A program made the position numbers and the translations under genes. Shown here in pieces: positions 7,342 through 15,969 of a stretch of DNA of 26,782 bases. Source of the DNA: Acidithiobacillus montserratensis. Its GTDB lineage: Bacteria; Pseudomonadota; Gammaproteobacteria; Acidithiobacillales; Acidithiobacillaceae. The notes under the pieces were generated by a model that worked only from the letters and a program-made list of their open reading frames with translations, did no database searches and was not told where the DNA came from. The stretch spans positions 1 to 26,782 of the forward strand of contig NZ_JABBOU010000054.1 in assembly GCF_018853465.1 (NCBI RefSeq), read 5' to 3'. Every line of letters starts with the position of its first letter. The first letter of the stretch is position 1.

Positions 7342-9444
7342 TCAGCAGGGGTAACTGCTATTTTTAGGATGAACCGAATTTTCCTCTGCCATTTTCTTGT
7401 TCCAATAAGACTCTATGATGGCCTGCTCGAAAGCCCTCGCCGCTTGATCTGCTTCGCTCCAGTCACCATTACCAGAAAAGGAAATCAACTGTTCTCCCAT
7501 AGCTGCCATAGTTCGGTGGTACGCCTGATGGAGTCGCTCCAGACGTTGGTTGTCATTCAGTCCTAAGCTGCGGATATAGTGATGGCCGGGGCAGGCGGTA
7601 GCGTCCGCCAATGTTCTATAGTCGGTTAGATGCGGGGCCTGGCAAATCACTTTTTTTAACGCATTATGGGCGGCGATTTGTTTGGCATAGAACCCGAGCA
7701 GACTGGTGGGATGCGGGTGATCATGGCAGGGGTTGCTCTGGAGAAATGCCTGCAATTCTGATATCGGCATAGGTTTGGCGATGGCGTAGCCCTGTAGAAA
7801 CTGCGCGCCCGTGGCCACAATCGCATCCAGAATATCCTCAGTTTCCACTCCCTCCACCACCAGATCCACGCCGATGCCAGCAGCGAGGTCCTGAATGGCT
7901 CCCACAAAATGCAGATCCTGGGGTCGCTGCTCCAAGGAGCGGATAAAGCCCTGATCCAGTTTGATCTCATCAATAGGAAGATCCTTGAGCCGCAGCAAGG
8001 AACTATAGGCGCTTCCCACATCGTCCAGGGCTAGCCGGACGCCTAATGCTTTCATTTCCAGAAGATGATCCAACGCCTTTTGCTGTTCCAGGAAATCATC
8101 TCCCTCCAGAATCTCCAAAGTGATGCGGGAGGGATCCACTTTGCTTTGGGCGATCATTTCCTGCAGGCAGATGATGCAGTCTTTCGAGACGGAGCGCGGA
8201 TCCATATTGACAGAAACCCATAAAGACCATCCTTGTGTATTCAGAAGAGGCAGGTCGGACAAAGACTGTGCCAAGACTTTTTTGGTCAGGTCAGAAAGAT
8301 CTCCAATCTGCAGTTGTGGCAGGAACTTCGCCGGAGGCCAGAGGGTACCGTCCTTATCCCTAAGCCGCGCCAGAGCTTCGACACCTACCACCTTGCGTGT
8401 TCGGGTATTCAGTACCGGTTGATACCAGACCTCCAGAGCCCCGGCATCCAGCAGCTGTTGTGCAGGGGTGAGCGAGACGTCTTTGTGGATTTCTTCACCA
8501 AAAAGTACCCAGAAGCGCTCTCGATCGGCCTTGTTTGCCTTACTCTCGTACATGGCTTGATCGGCCAGGCGCAAGAGTTTGTCTCCCGTGTCGGTATCTC
8601 CAAAGGGGTAAATGGCAACCCCCATGCTTGCTCCGATCTGAACGCTTTCGCCATGGCTCAGCGGAATAGGGGCGGAGATGGTGCTCTCAATTTTTTCCGT
8701 GATGTTGGCAAGATCGTCCAGATCCTCAAGATCCTCCACCAGCAGGACGAATTCATCTCCGCCCAGGCGCGCGACAAAGTCGGATTTACGCAAGACTTCG
8801 GGCAAGCGTTTTCCCAGGGCCACCAGTACTTCGTCTCCGGCCTCGTGACCATAGATATCATTCACGGGTTTGAAGCCGTCCAGATCCATCATGCAGACTG
8901 CCAGGAGCCGATCATGACGTTTAGCACGCGCCATGCCCTGTTTCATCAGGGTCTCCAGGAAACGTCGGTTGGGGAGAGCGGTCAGGTCGTCGTAAAACGC
9001 CATTTGCTTAATCCGCTCTTCGGCCGTCTTTTGTGCGGTGATGTCGCGACCGATGATCATGATGCCCGCGCGTTCACCATTCCCATTGAACAAAGGCAGC
9101 TTCCGCGTTTCATAGGTCGCCTGATGACCATCTTCACGAACCATTTTTTCTTCGACAACGATCAGTTGTTTGGCTTGCCAGGCTTTTTCGTCATCCGCTA
9201 TGCAAGCCTCGTGAATCTCCCGAAAATCCGGATGCACTTCCGCCAGTTCCATATCGGTCTTGCCTTTCCATGGAATTCCTTCCAGGTGAAAAAGGCGTTT
9301 GGCGGGTTCATTGATGATCTGCCAGCGACCCGCGCCATCCTTGAAAAAAAACGCATCTGGGAAGACTTCAAGCAGCGCATACAGTTGTTCGCTGAGAGGG
9401 GATTGTTCTTGTTGTGTATGTTTGGTAAAAATATCTTTCCACAT
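7342..9444 (-). CDS. PAS-GGDEF-EAL cyclic-di-GMP enzyme with probable C-terminal CZB zinc-binding domain
   Basis: 700 residues, no membrane segment. A PAS domain spans about 20-140. The GGDEF domain (about 145-315) has an intact GGDEF at 228-232 and a canonical inhibitory site RKSD at 219-222. The EAL domain (about 330-570) keeps EAL at 356-358, N413, E444 or E447, DD at 474-475, K495 and the Glu of VEGVET; the usual DDFGTG loop reads DDVGSA. Both synthesis and hydrolysis of c-di-GMP therefore look possible. After the EAL domain, about 110 residues contain H593, C618 (ACPG), H639 and H643 (HxxxH), the 3His/1Cys order of the chemoreceptor zinc-binding domain. It is transcribed away from the thioredoxin/hemerythrin/GcvH-like cluster. 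The ribosome-binding site is weak. Confidence 0.85.
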   Translation of the reverse strand: MWKDIFTKHTQQEQSPLSEQLYALLEVFPDAFFFKDGAGRWQIINEPAKRLFHLEGIPWKGKTDMELAEVHPDFREIHEACIADDEKAWQAKQLIVVEEKMVREDGHQATYETRKLPLFNGNGERAGIMIIGRDITAQKTAEERIKQMAFYDDLTALPNRRFLETLMKQGMARAKRHDRLLAVCMMDLDGFKPVNDIYGHEAGDEVLVALGKRLPEVLRKSDFVARLGGDEFVLLVEDLEDLDDLANITEKIESTISAPIPLSHGESVQIGASMGVAIYPFGDTDTGDKLLRLADQAMYESKANKADRERFWVLFGEEIHKDVSLTPAQQLLDAGALEVWYQPVLNTRTRKVVGVEALARLRDKDGTLWPPAKFLPQLQIGDLSDLTKKVLAQSLSDLPLLNTQGWSLWVSVNMDPRSVSKDCIICLQEMIAQSKVDPSRITLEILEGDDFLEQQKALDHLLEMKALGVRLALDDVGSAYSSLLRLKDLPIDEIKLDQGFIRSLEQRPQDLHFVGAIQDLAAGIGVDLVVEGVETEDILDAIVATGAQFLQGYAIAKPMPISELQAFLQSNPCHDHPHPTSLLGFYAKQIAAHNALKKVICQAPHLTDYRTLADATACPGHHYIRSLGLNDNQRLERLHQAYHRTMAAMGEQLISFSGNGDWSEADQAARAFEQAIIESYWNKKMAEENSVHPKNSSYPC

Positions 9445-9723
9445 GTTTCATTTTCTCAGAAGTTGCTGCAACTCACAATCTGCAGCATATGATTTCCTAA
9501 AACTTACCAGTCATAAGGCGTCAGCGTATCTCGTATTTTAGTCACAAAAAAGCCATATCTTAAATTGATTGCTAATTTTTTATGCCTCTTAACCCTTCTT
9601 GGTTGCCAGATGGACAGGGGTTTGTTCTATGCACAGATCCATTTTGACGTTTTTGCGCCCGATGGTTAGCAATGCTACGCTGACTCGCGACATGATCGTC
9701 ATCTTTATGTTGGGGATTTGAAG

Positions 9724-9969
9724 ATGAAAGTACAAATTCTGGTCTCGAAATGGTGCCCGGTTTGCCCGCAGGCTGAAGCGGTGTGGAAACAAGCTGCGGA
9801 AAAAGTGCCGATGGAACTGCAGGTACTGGATGTGGCGGATCGCGAGGGGCGCGAAATCGTCAGCAATCTGCGCATTAAAACGGTCCCGGCCATTGTGGTG
9901 GACGGTGCCCTGAAGACAGTGGGCGCACAGCCTCTGGGCGAAGTGCTGAAAATGCTCGGTGCCCGATGA
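9724..9969 (+). CDS. Small thioredoxin-like protein
   Basis: 81 residues from ATG 9724; a TTG six bases earlier is also open, but GGGGA is better spaced for the ATG. It starts with a beta strand followed by SKWCPVCPQ, giving a CPVC redox pair at C11/C14, and has the cis-proline segment TVPAIVVDG (P55). This is the minimal thioredoxin/glutaredoxin-like fold. It probably reduces disulfides or senses metals or redox state in the cytoplasm. It is the first gene of a likely operon, followed after 85 bases by a hemerythrin and a GcvH-like protein. Confidence 0.75.
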   Translation: MKVQILVSKWCPVCPQAEAVWKQAAEKVPMELQVLDVADREGREIVSNLRIKTVPAIVVDGALKTVGAQPLGEVLKMLGAR

Positions 9970-10054
9970 ATACAAGCTCCTGAATGCGCCTGAACAAAGC
10001 TTCGGCCACGTTCATGTCCCGTAGAAACACACCACAACCTTTTTGGAGAATGCC

Positions 10055-10513
10055 ATGACACCCATAGATCAGATCATGCAACAGGACCATGAACGCCTGG
10101 ATCAACTTTTGGAGCAAAGTGCCCAGGCTGTCGGCAAAGATGCGTGGCAGGAGGCTGCGCAGTTCCTGGAAGCCTTTCGCCATGGGATTGTCGATGGTCA
10201 TATGGTCGTGGAGGAAAGCACCCTATTCCCTGCCTTCGAGCTACAGGAAGGTGGCGAAGATCATCCTCTGACCGCGCTACTTCGCAAGGGGCATCAGGAT
10301 CTGCGGGTGTTTTTTGAAGAAATGGCGGAGGCCATTGCAGACCAAGACGCCGAGACCTTTGACGATCTGCTGAGTACCGTCCAAACCATTCTCAAACAAC
10401 ACGATGCCAAGGAAGAAACCGAACTTTATCCCTATCTGGCTAGCGCGTTGGCGGATCAGGGTGAAGCTGCGGGAAAACGTATTCTCGACTTTGAGGCGGA
10501 GGCCACATCATGA
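10055..10513 (+). CDS. Hemerythrin-like (HHE) domain protein
   Basis: 152 residues from ATG 10055; GGAG lies six bases before it, while the frame also opens at a TTG at 10043. The HHE ligand pattern is clear: H12 (QQDHERLD), H49 and E53 (DGHMVVEESTLFP), H80 (RKGHQDL), H116 and E120 (QHDAKEETELYP). A di-iron site for O2, NO or redox sensing is expected. Its stop codon overlaps the ATG of the GcvH-like gene by four bases (ATGA), so the two are translationally coupled. Confidence 0.8.
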   Translation: MTPIDQIMQQDHERLDQLLEQSAQAVGKDAWQEAAQFLEAFRHGIVDGHMVVEESTLFPAFELQEGGEDHPLTALLRKGHQDLRVFFEEMAEAIADQDAETFDDLLSTVQTILKQHDAKEETELYPYLASALADQGEAAGKRILDFEAEATS

Positions 10514-10956
10514 GTGAATATAATGGTTGTGAACTGCCTGAAGACCTGTTTTATGATCTTGATTATGTCTGGGTGCGCCCGGAAGAGGACGGGACGCTGA
10601 CGATTGGCGTCACAGACCCGGCGCAGACCATGTCGGGCCGCCTGCAAAAAGCCCGCATTAAAAAAATCGGCACACATCTGGAGGCCGGACGGCATGTGGC
10701 TACGCTGGAAAGTGGCAAGTGGGCAGGCGGCGTACCCGTGCCCTTTGCCGGTGAAGTCATTGCCCGCAACGAGCAATTGTTGGAAGACCCGCACCTAATC
10801 AATATTGATCCTTACAAGGACGCCTGGATTGCCCGCGTCAAACCGGATGATCCCCAACATGCCCTGGACAACGTGAAAACCGGCAGTGAGGCTATTGAAG
10901 CACTGGAGGCCTGGATCAAACGCTATGGAGTGCAGTGTATGCGCTGTTCGGAATGA
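10510..10956 (+). CDS. GcvH-like lipoyl-carrier protein
   Basis: 148 residues. The H-protein hammerhead fold is recognisable: a strand pair DLDYVWVRPEEDGTLTIGVTD, then the turn ESGKWAGGVPVPFAGEV with Lys70 in the place of the lipoylated lysine (ES.K), and the trailing IDPYKDAWIARVKPDD. The C-terminus ends with a Cys-x-x-Cys (C143, C146), which is not a usual part of glycine-cleavage H protein. No glycine-cleavage genes are near. In sulfur oxidisers related lipoate-binding proteins serve sulfur oxidation instead, and a similar role is possible here. Coupled to the hemerythrin upstream and to the small ORF downstream by ATGA overlaps. Confidence 0.7.
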   Translation: MSEYNGCELPEDLFYDLDYVWVRPEEDGTLTIGVTDPAQTMSGRLQKARIKKIGTHLEAGRHVATLESGKWAGGVPVPFAGEVIARNEQLLEDPHLINIDPYKDAWIARVKPDDPQHALDNVKTGSEAIEALEAWIKRYGVQCMRCSE

Positions 10957-11156
10957 GCCATGAATCAGGCCGCAAGCCGTTTTATGCTCAGCCTGCCTGC
11001 GACCTTCCGGACTGGACCTGATTGACTGGGGCGCTCAGGTGGCGGGATGTGTATGCATACGTAGTCGCGGACGATGATAGCGGTCGAATCTCCTCGCGCT
11101 ACAAACTGACTGACGTTCACCCCGGTGCGGCTAGCCAGATGGATTACGATGAATAG
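10953..11156 (+). pseudogene. Small ORF interrupted by an in-frame TGA at the end of the redox operon
   Basis: ATG 10953 overlaps the GcvH-like stop codon (ATGA), the same junction type as upstream. Reading in frame gives 22 codons (MSHESGRKPFYAQPACDLPD..) to a TGA at 11019-11021. The same frame then stays open for 44 codons with protein-like sequence (GALRWRDVYAYVVADDD, then SSRYKLTDVHPGAASQMDYDE) to TAG 11154-11156. The whole is about 66 residues if the TGA is ignored. Product not recognised. It ends exactly where the convergent chloride-channel gene ends. It may be a small third component recently inactivated, or two short ORFs. Confidence 0.45.
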
Positions 11157-12878
11157 CTATTTACAGATTATCGAAGATGACCTGACAACACCTATATATC
11201 GTTTGCTGACACAATCAATCACTGGCATCTCGGAAAAATAAGGTTGATCAAGAAGATCGATGACCTCTTTACGGATCTGATCGGATCGAATAGCGGTAAT
11301 TGGTGTTTTCAAATCGTCGGCCGCTGCAACATTCAAGGTACGCGTCAGCAAGTCCGCAGTTCTTAGATTTTTCGAAAAAATCATACCGGCGAGTTGACCG
11401 CTGTGATCCACCACATAGAAATTGTGCGGGGGATCGTCAGTACTCATCAACTTTACAAGGTGGCTGTAGCTGGCAGAGATCGGCACGATATTCTGAAATG
11501 ACGGCGTGATCAGGTCATCAAATGCAGTATGTACTGGGTGCGTAGAGACTTGCTCAATGAATGGCTCAATACCGGCAGGGCCAGAATAAATAGACCGCTT
11601 ATCTAACAGGCGAGCAGTGAAAACAGCGGATACTATGGCTAACAGAACAGGAATCATAATGCCCATAGTATTGTGCGTGAGCTCCAGCAGCAAAACTATG
11701 GCGGCCAGAGGCGCTTGCATCGTGGCAGCGAGTAAAGCACCCGCGCCAATTACGGCGTAACTTCCAATAGCCGCTCCAGGCCAGATCAAAGACCATAAAT
11801 CCCCCATTGATCCCCCAACTACCGCTCCATAGGTAATACTGGGTGTGAAAAGACCACCCGGGGCACCACTTCCAAGACATCCTGCCGTCACCAAGGGTTT
11901 TAACACGACAAGAGTAAGCATTAGAAGTAAAGGAAGTTGACTATTAAAAGCAAACTCAGTGACATCCTTTCCATTTCCTAAGAGTTGTGGATAAGGAATG
12001 GCTAATATCCCAAGCAGGGTAAACATAAGCAGGGGCGCCCACATAAACCATCCCGACTGAGGCTTATGGAGATCCGTCCATATAATGAGACGAACAAACA
12101 AAACAGACATAACGCCGGCTAATGGTCCAAACAGGAGCGACCAGCACAGTTCTCCGATATGAAACGTATAAATCGGAAGTGTGTACGTGGACTGGTCAGG
12201 AAGAGTGATCCAGGATACTGCAGTAGCAATCAATGCCGTGGTAATGGCGGGCAACAGAAGAGGTAAAGTCACTGAACCCAGCAGGACTTCCAGCGCAAAA
12301 AGCGCGCCACCGAGTGGAACATTATAAACCGCTCCCATCCCTGCGCCGGCTCCACAGGCGGCGAGGAAACGCGTCTCTGTCGATGAGAGCCTTCCCCACC
12401 GTGAAAGCAGGCTAGCGATTGCCATTCCTACCTGTTTGGGTGCTCCTTCCCTGCCAAGGGAAGCGCCCATGCCGACGATGGTCATAGAAAGTATCGCCTG
12501 AGCGATGGTATGCCAAAAATTCACGCTTCCAGATTGAAACCATATAGCGTGAACTACATCACTATTGGCCCCATGCGACAATCTGCGTAACAGCCAGACT
12601 GCAAAGGTAGCTAATACTCCGGCAGAAATTAATACGCCCAAGCGATGTAAGCCGGAGACATGCTCTGCCGCCACCTGAAAATATCCATGTGCGTAGTGGT
12701 AGCTGAGATGTTGAACCGTGGAGAGTAGGAACATCAAAAAATCTGCACCCAACCCAGCACCGATACCGGTAAACACAATCAGCAGCCAAAATTTTGGACT
12801 GAAACTAAGGCCGGTTGAATCGAGGGTGTGAACGTGCGGATAAAAAAGTTGCCGCAACATACGGACAAGTTTATTCAT
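11157..12878 (-). CDS. CLC-family chloride channel/transporter with CBS domains
   Basis: The CLC core spans roughly residues 30-435, followed by two CBS-like segments (about 450-577). Numbered from a GTG at 12890 (577 residues), GREGAP lies at 146-151 with the gating glutamate at 148, and GSGAPGGLFTP is at 340-350. I start at ATG 12878, four codons later, because ATG is more usual; neither start has a good ribosome-binding site. In the segment matching the E. coli proton glutamate E203 the protein has LEVLLG, so Val replaces it, as in true channels. The first selectivity motif (GSGIP) reads GANSD. It probably moves Cl- across the inner membrane in acid or osmotic stress. Co-transcribed with the hdeD-like gene 19-31 bases upstream. 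Confidence 0.8.
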   Translation of the reverse strand: MNKLVRMLRQLFYPHVHTLDSTGLSFSPKFWLLIVFTGIGAGLGADFLMFLLSTVQHLSYHYAHGYFQVAAEHVSGLHRLGVLISAGVLATFAVWLLRRLSHGANSDVVHAIWFQSGSVNFWHTIAQAILSMTIVGMGASLGREGAPKQVGMAIASLLSRWGRLSSTETRFLAACGAGAGMGAVYNVPLGGALFALEVLLGSVTLPLLLPAITTALIATAVSWITLPDQSTYTLPIYTFHIGELCWSLLFGPLAGVMSVLFVRLIIWTDLHKPQSGWFMWAPLLMFTLLGILAIPYPQLLGNGKDVTEFAFNSQLPLLLMLTLVVLKPLVTAGCLGSGAPGGLFTPSITYGAVVGGSMGDLWSLIWPGAAIGSYAVIGAGALLAATMQAPLAAIVLLLELTHNTMGIMIPVLLAIVSAVFTARLLDKRSIYSGPAGIEPFIEQVSTHPVHTAFDDLITPSFQNIVPISASYSHLVKLMSTDDPPHNFYVVDHSGQLAGMIFSKNLRTADLLTRTLNVAAADDLKTPITAIRSDQIRKEVIDLLDQPYFSEMPVIDCVSKRYIGVVRSSSIICK

Positions 12879-12909
12879 GGAACCAGACACAACAATGGTT
12901 GGTTATTCT

Positions 12910-13470
12910 TTAGGACTTTGTTAGTCCGATGATACCATTACGCACTATTATCAAGATTATTCCATCAAAAATAAGGTTCACCCCGACAAAAATACCGACC
13001 AGTATCAGTGAACCTTGCGGCCAGGTGACGATAAAAAGCAACGCAATCAACACATCGATAATACCGCTGAAAAAAAACCAGCCACGTCCGACTCCACTCA
13101 ACACCTTGGGCCGCGTAAAATTACGGTAAGCGTCAATAAAGAAATACAGAATAAAAAGCAAGCCAATGCTGGCGATGCCAGCGGCCGGAAGGGCTACCAT
13201 AATAGCTCCGGTTATCAGCAAAAGAAGCGGCCTGAGCCAATCCCCAAGCCCGTGCGCATGCAGTTGGTAGCTATGAGCTATCCATACTGCACCACCAAGA
13301 ATAAGAATCCCCGCCAGGATGCCATCAGTTGCTGCGGAAAGAATCACGGGACTGAGCAAGCCGAAAATGCCGATTACAATCAAGATTAAACCTACCGCTA
13401 AAGTATATTTTCCGAGATAATGTTGTTCTGACTTGATAATCGTCGTTAAATCTGGTGGTGTTATGTTCAT
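12910..13470 (-). CDS. HdeD/DUF308-family acid-resistance membrane protein
   Basis: 186 residues with about six membrane helices; the sequence YFFIDAYRNFTRPKVL and the Gly-rich GLILIVIGIFGLLSPVI match the DUF308/HdeD pattern of paired three-helix repeats. HdeD proteins sit in the inner membrane and support survival in acid at high cell density; mechanism unknown. AAAGGAT lies about 7 bases before the ATG. First gene of a two-gene minus-strand unit with the chloride protein, a plausible acid-stress pair. Confidence 0.75.
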   Translation of the reverse strand: MNITPPDLTTIIKSEQHYLGKYTLAVGLILIVIGIFGLLSPVILSAATDGILAGILILGGAVWIAHSYQLHAHGLGDWLRPLLLLITGAIMVALPAAGIASIGLLFILYFFIDAYRNFTRPKVLSGVGRGWFFFSGIIDVLIALLFIVTWPQGSLILVGIFVGVNLIFDGIILIIVRNGIIGLTKS

Positions 13471-13633
13471 GATGCCATCCTTTTCTAAATTAATGAATAA
13501 TTCCTAAATAAGGAGCAAATAGTATATATAACGAATCAAAATTTCGATGCTTAAACTTGATATTCAACTATCTCGGAAAATTTTTCTATTTCCTGTACTA
13601 TATACAAACGAATCCTACTATCTATGTGATGAT

Positions 13634-14053
13634 ATGTCTACGATGAAAAGCCTCATATACGAGGCACATGAAGCAATCCATGGGATGATGCCCAACGAAC
13701 TGCATCATCTGATCCTCTGCAAAGCCATAATCGTGGTAGATGTCAGAGAAGCGGATGAACTATCTCATGGGAGTATTCCGAGTGCTATAGCAATTCCCCG
13801 AGGTATCCTAGAGATGGCCGCTGATCTAAAATTCAGAGGTCACCACAAATTGCTTGCATCTGCACGGCAGATGAAAATCGGTTGCATCTGTGACTGTCCA
13901 TCTGCAGGTAGATCTTCATTGGCAGCGTTGGCGCTCAAAGAGATGGAATTTGTCGATGTCAGCTATTTAAAGGGAGGGATTCCTCTTTGGGTAGCAGACG
14001 GATATAACCTAAATAAAATCCAGACTGATATTTTTAGCGTTAAAAGGAGATGA
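13634..14053 (+). CDS. Single-domain rhodanese-like sulfurtransferase
   Basis: 139 residues from ATG 13634; the frame opens at 13547 but the upstream part lacks homologous character. Typical rhodanese segments are IIVVDVREADELSHGSIPSAIAIPRG and the active loop CDCPSAGRSS, with the catalytic cysteine probably C88 in a six-residue loop CPSAGR, then YLKGGIPLWVADGY. Such enzymes transfer sulfane sulfur through a cysteine persulfide. It lies divergently from hdeD and upstream, on the same strand, of a TauE/SafE permease, a pairing common in sulfur metabolism, though 530 bases separate them here. Confidence 0.78.
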   Translation: MSTMKSLIYEAHEAIHGMMPNELHHLILCKAIIVVDVREADELSHGSIPSAIAIPRGILEMAADLKFRGHHKLLASARQMKIGCICDCPSAGRSSLAALALKEMEFVDVSYLKGGIPLWVADGYNLNKIQTDIFSVKRR

Positions 14054-14583
14054 TTATTTTAATTGATGAATTATAAGCCAACTATCAGCTTCAGTTCTAC
14101 TACACCATGTCGTGGAATAAAGATATTTAAATTACTGGAATATTAGAAAGATTGTACTATTTATACAGTCAAATGTGAATATTTCTGGTGCTGCCTTCTA
14201 CTTATATGAGACCAACTATAGCCGCTGTTTGACAGGCATGGTATAAAGGATATTGAATAATAATAATAATGATTATATGATTATTAAAGAGTTTGCTATT
14301 GAGGCGTAGTCGGGAAATATTCTTGATTTTGCACGGCTAGGGATCAGCAATTGTGAATTGCAGCCGCTGATTGATTGGGGTTAGACAGATGATTAGGAAG
14401 CATGGACATACGGTAATTAAAACCATAAACTCCAAATATATGGGAGACATGGTCAACGCTCCACTATGTATGGCTTACCTGATTCTGCTCAAGCTTATTC
14501 CCAGATCCATCGCCTAAGATGACGAGGGAGCTCTACTTTCTATTAGAAAAAAGTTATTCAATTGTTAACCATGGTGAAACTTT
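14054..14583 (+). other. 530-bp AT-rich intergenic region
   Basis: No recognisable gene. A 42-codon ORF (14389-14517, MIRKHGHTVIKTINSKY...) has no evident ribosome-binding site and no recognised relatives. A TTGACA at 14229-14234 precedes the AT-rich run 14251-14270, but no good -10 box is correctly spaced. A short inverted repeat CAATT-GTG-AATTG lies at 14348-14360. The region is clearly more AT-rich than its flanks and may carry the TauE/SafE promoter. Confidence 0.3.
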
Positions 14584-15366
14584 ATGATTGCATTGACATT
14601 AGGCCAAAATATTGATTGCATCCTGGCTGGTGTGATCGTAGGGTTTTCCTTGGGGCTGATAGGTGGCGGTGGCTCCATTCTGGCGGTTCCGTTGTTGCTC
14701 TATTGGGTCGGTGTACACAATCCTCATCTGGTTATCGGCACGACGGCGTTGGCTGTGGGTATCAATGCTTTCATCAATCTGATTCCACATGCACGTGCTG
14801 GTAATGTTCGCTGGGCAGTCGCTATTCGTTTTACTATCGCGGGTGTTATTGGAGCTTTTGCCGGCGCTGAATTAGGGAAGGCGATCAATGGAAAATATCT
14901 ATTGATTCTCTTTGCGCTGCTCATGCTTTGGATTGCCTTAACTATGTATCGAACACGAGATAAGCAGCCTGTTGCGCATAAAACATGCGAGCGGCATGCT
15001 TGTGTTTATTTTTACGGTGGTGGTACTGGCATTTTGTCAGGTTTTTTTGGCATTGGCGGTGGTTTCCTCATTGTTCCTGCACTAATGCGTTCTGGGCGCT
15101 TGCCTATTTTGAATGCCGTCGCTTCCTCATTGTTAGCTGTGGGGGCCCTAGGTACAGCGACTGCCATCAGCTATTCGCTGAACGGCCTCGTAGACTGGCG
15201 TATTGCTGCAGAATACATAGCTGGGGGAATATTGGGAGGATGGTTGGGAGCACTGAGTGCCGATAAACTGGGACAGCGTAAAGCGGCGTTGAATGATATC
15301 TTTATCGGTGTCATAGTTTTGGTAGCCATTTATATGTTATACAAAGAAATAAATTTTTTCATATAA
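14584..15366 (+). CDS. TauE/SafE-family sulfite/anion exporter
   Basis: 260 residues, about eight membrane helices in two related halves. Each half has the family's glycine-rich signature: GFSLGLIGGGGSILAVPLL near residue 20 and GILSGFFGIGGGFLIVPAL near residue 155. TauE/SafE proteins export sulfite, sulfoacetate or related anions across the inner membrane. The upstream rhodanese suggests sulfur-compound export. Only a weak GGTGA precedes the ATG. Followed by a GC-rich hairpin. Confidence 0.8.
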   Translation: MIALTLGQNIDCILAGVIVGFSLGLIGGGGSILAVPLLLYWVGVHNPHLVIGTTALAVGINAFINLIPHARAGNVRWAVAIRFTIAGVIGAFAGAELGKAINGKYLLILFALLMLWIALTMYRTRDKQPVAHKTCERHACVYFYGGGTGILSGFFGIGGGFLIVPALMRSGRLPILNAVASSLLAVGALGTATAISYSLNGLVDWRIAAEYIAGGILGGWLGALSADKLGQRKAALNDIFIGVIVLVAIYMLYKEINFFI

Positions 15367-15448
15367 GTTAACTGATTAGCACAGCGATTCCGTTGCATGG
15401 GTAACCGGTAACTGAGCGGTGTATCTTGCGGGGAGAGTGAACCATTCC

Positions 15449-15462
15449 GGGGGCTCGCCCCC
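15449..15462 (+). other. GC-rich hairpin after the TauE/SafE gene
   Basis: GGGGGC and GCCCCC face each other around TC, about 85 bases past the stop codon. No T-run follows, so rho-independent termination is doubtful. It may belong to the adjacent insertion-sequence debris. Confidence 0.3.
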
Positions 15463-15589
15463 TATGCTGTTTCCTTTGATGTTGCCTGCTCATCCGTGCT
15501 CATCCCAGGGAACCAGCGGATGAAAGTTTTCCGTAGATCATCATTCAGGACCCGCACCCTTGTTTGCGGCAACAAATGCGCACCACTTT

Positions 15590-15965
15590 GGGTCCACCAT
15601 ACAGATCAGTATGGACGGTCGTGGCCGCGCCCTGGATAACATCTTCGTGGAGCGGCTTTGGCGCAGTGTGAAGTACGAGGATATTTACCTGCGGGGCTAT
15701 GGCCATGTACCAGAACTGATGGTTGGGCTGACTGCCTACTTTGCGTTTTACAATAGTCGCCGCCCGCATCAGTCCCTCGGACTATCTGACACCAGATCAG
15801 GTAACCTGACAGGGCAAGGGGGCGGCGCCTGCATTGTGGACCGCTATCCAAAAGTCGCAGCATGACCATTACTCAGGGACGATTTGGGGCAGCGCCATTC
15901 TGCTGCAATGTTAGAAACCAGACTAGCTTAAACTCCCGCTCTTTTTGCCTTGACTCATGGGTCCA
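15590..15965 (+). mobile_element. IS3-family insertion-sequence remnant (transposase C-terminus and right end)
   Basis: The translation IQISMDGRGRALDNIFVERLW, then RSVKYEDIYLRGY and YFAFYNSRRPHQSLG (about 15600-15780), is the end of an IS3-type DDE integrase with the final catalytic Glu; the two Asp and everything before are missing. After SLG one extra base shifts YLTPDQV out of frame, and a later missing base restores GQGGGACIVDRYPKVAA. The sequence then runs about 100 bases to CTTGACTCATGGGTCCA (15949-15965), which reads outward as a terminal inverted repeat TGGACCCATGAG. The element cannot transpose. The 12-mer GGGTCCACCATA occurs at both borders (15590 and 15959). Confidence 0.7.
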
Positions 15966-15969
15966 CCAT

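Noticed and set aside
8233..9492. 419-codon + strand ORF opposite the c-di-GMP gene
   Set aside because: It is antisense to a fully recognisable PAS-GGDEF-EAL gene and has no family features.
11019..11021. TGA as a selenocysteine codon
   Set aside because: No SECIS-like hairpin is evident right after it, the product is not a known selenoprotein, and nonsense mutation is simpler.
14389..14517. 42-codon ORF in the 530-bp gap as a gene
   Set aside because: No ribosome-binding site, no recognised relatives, and the surrounding sequence is AT-rich and non-coding in character; noted only in the gap entry.
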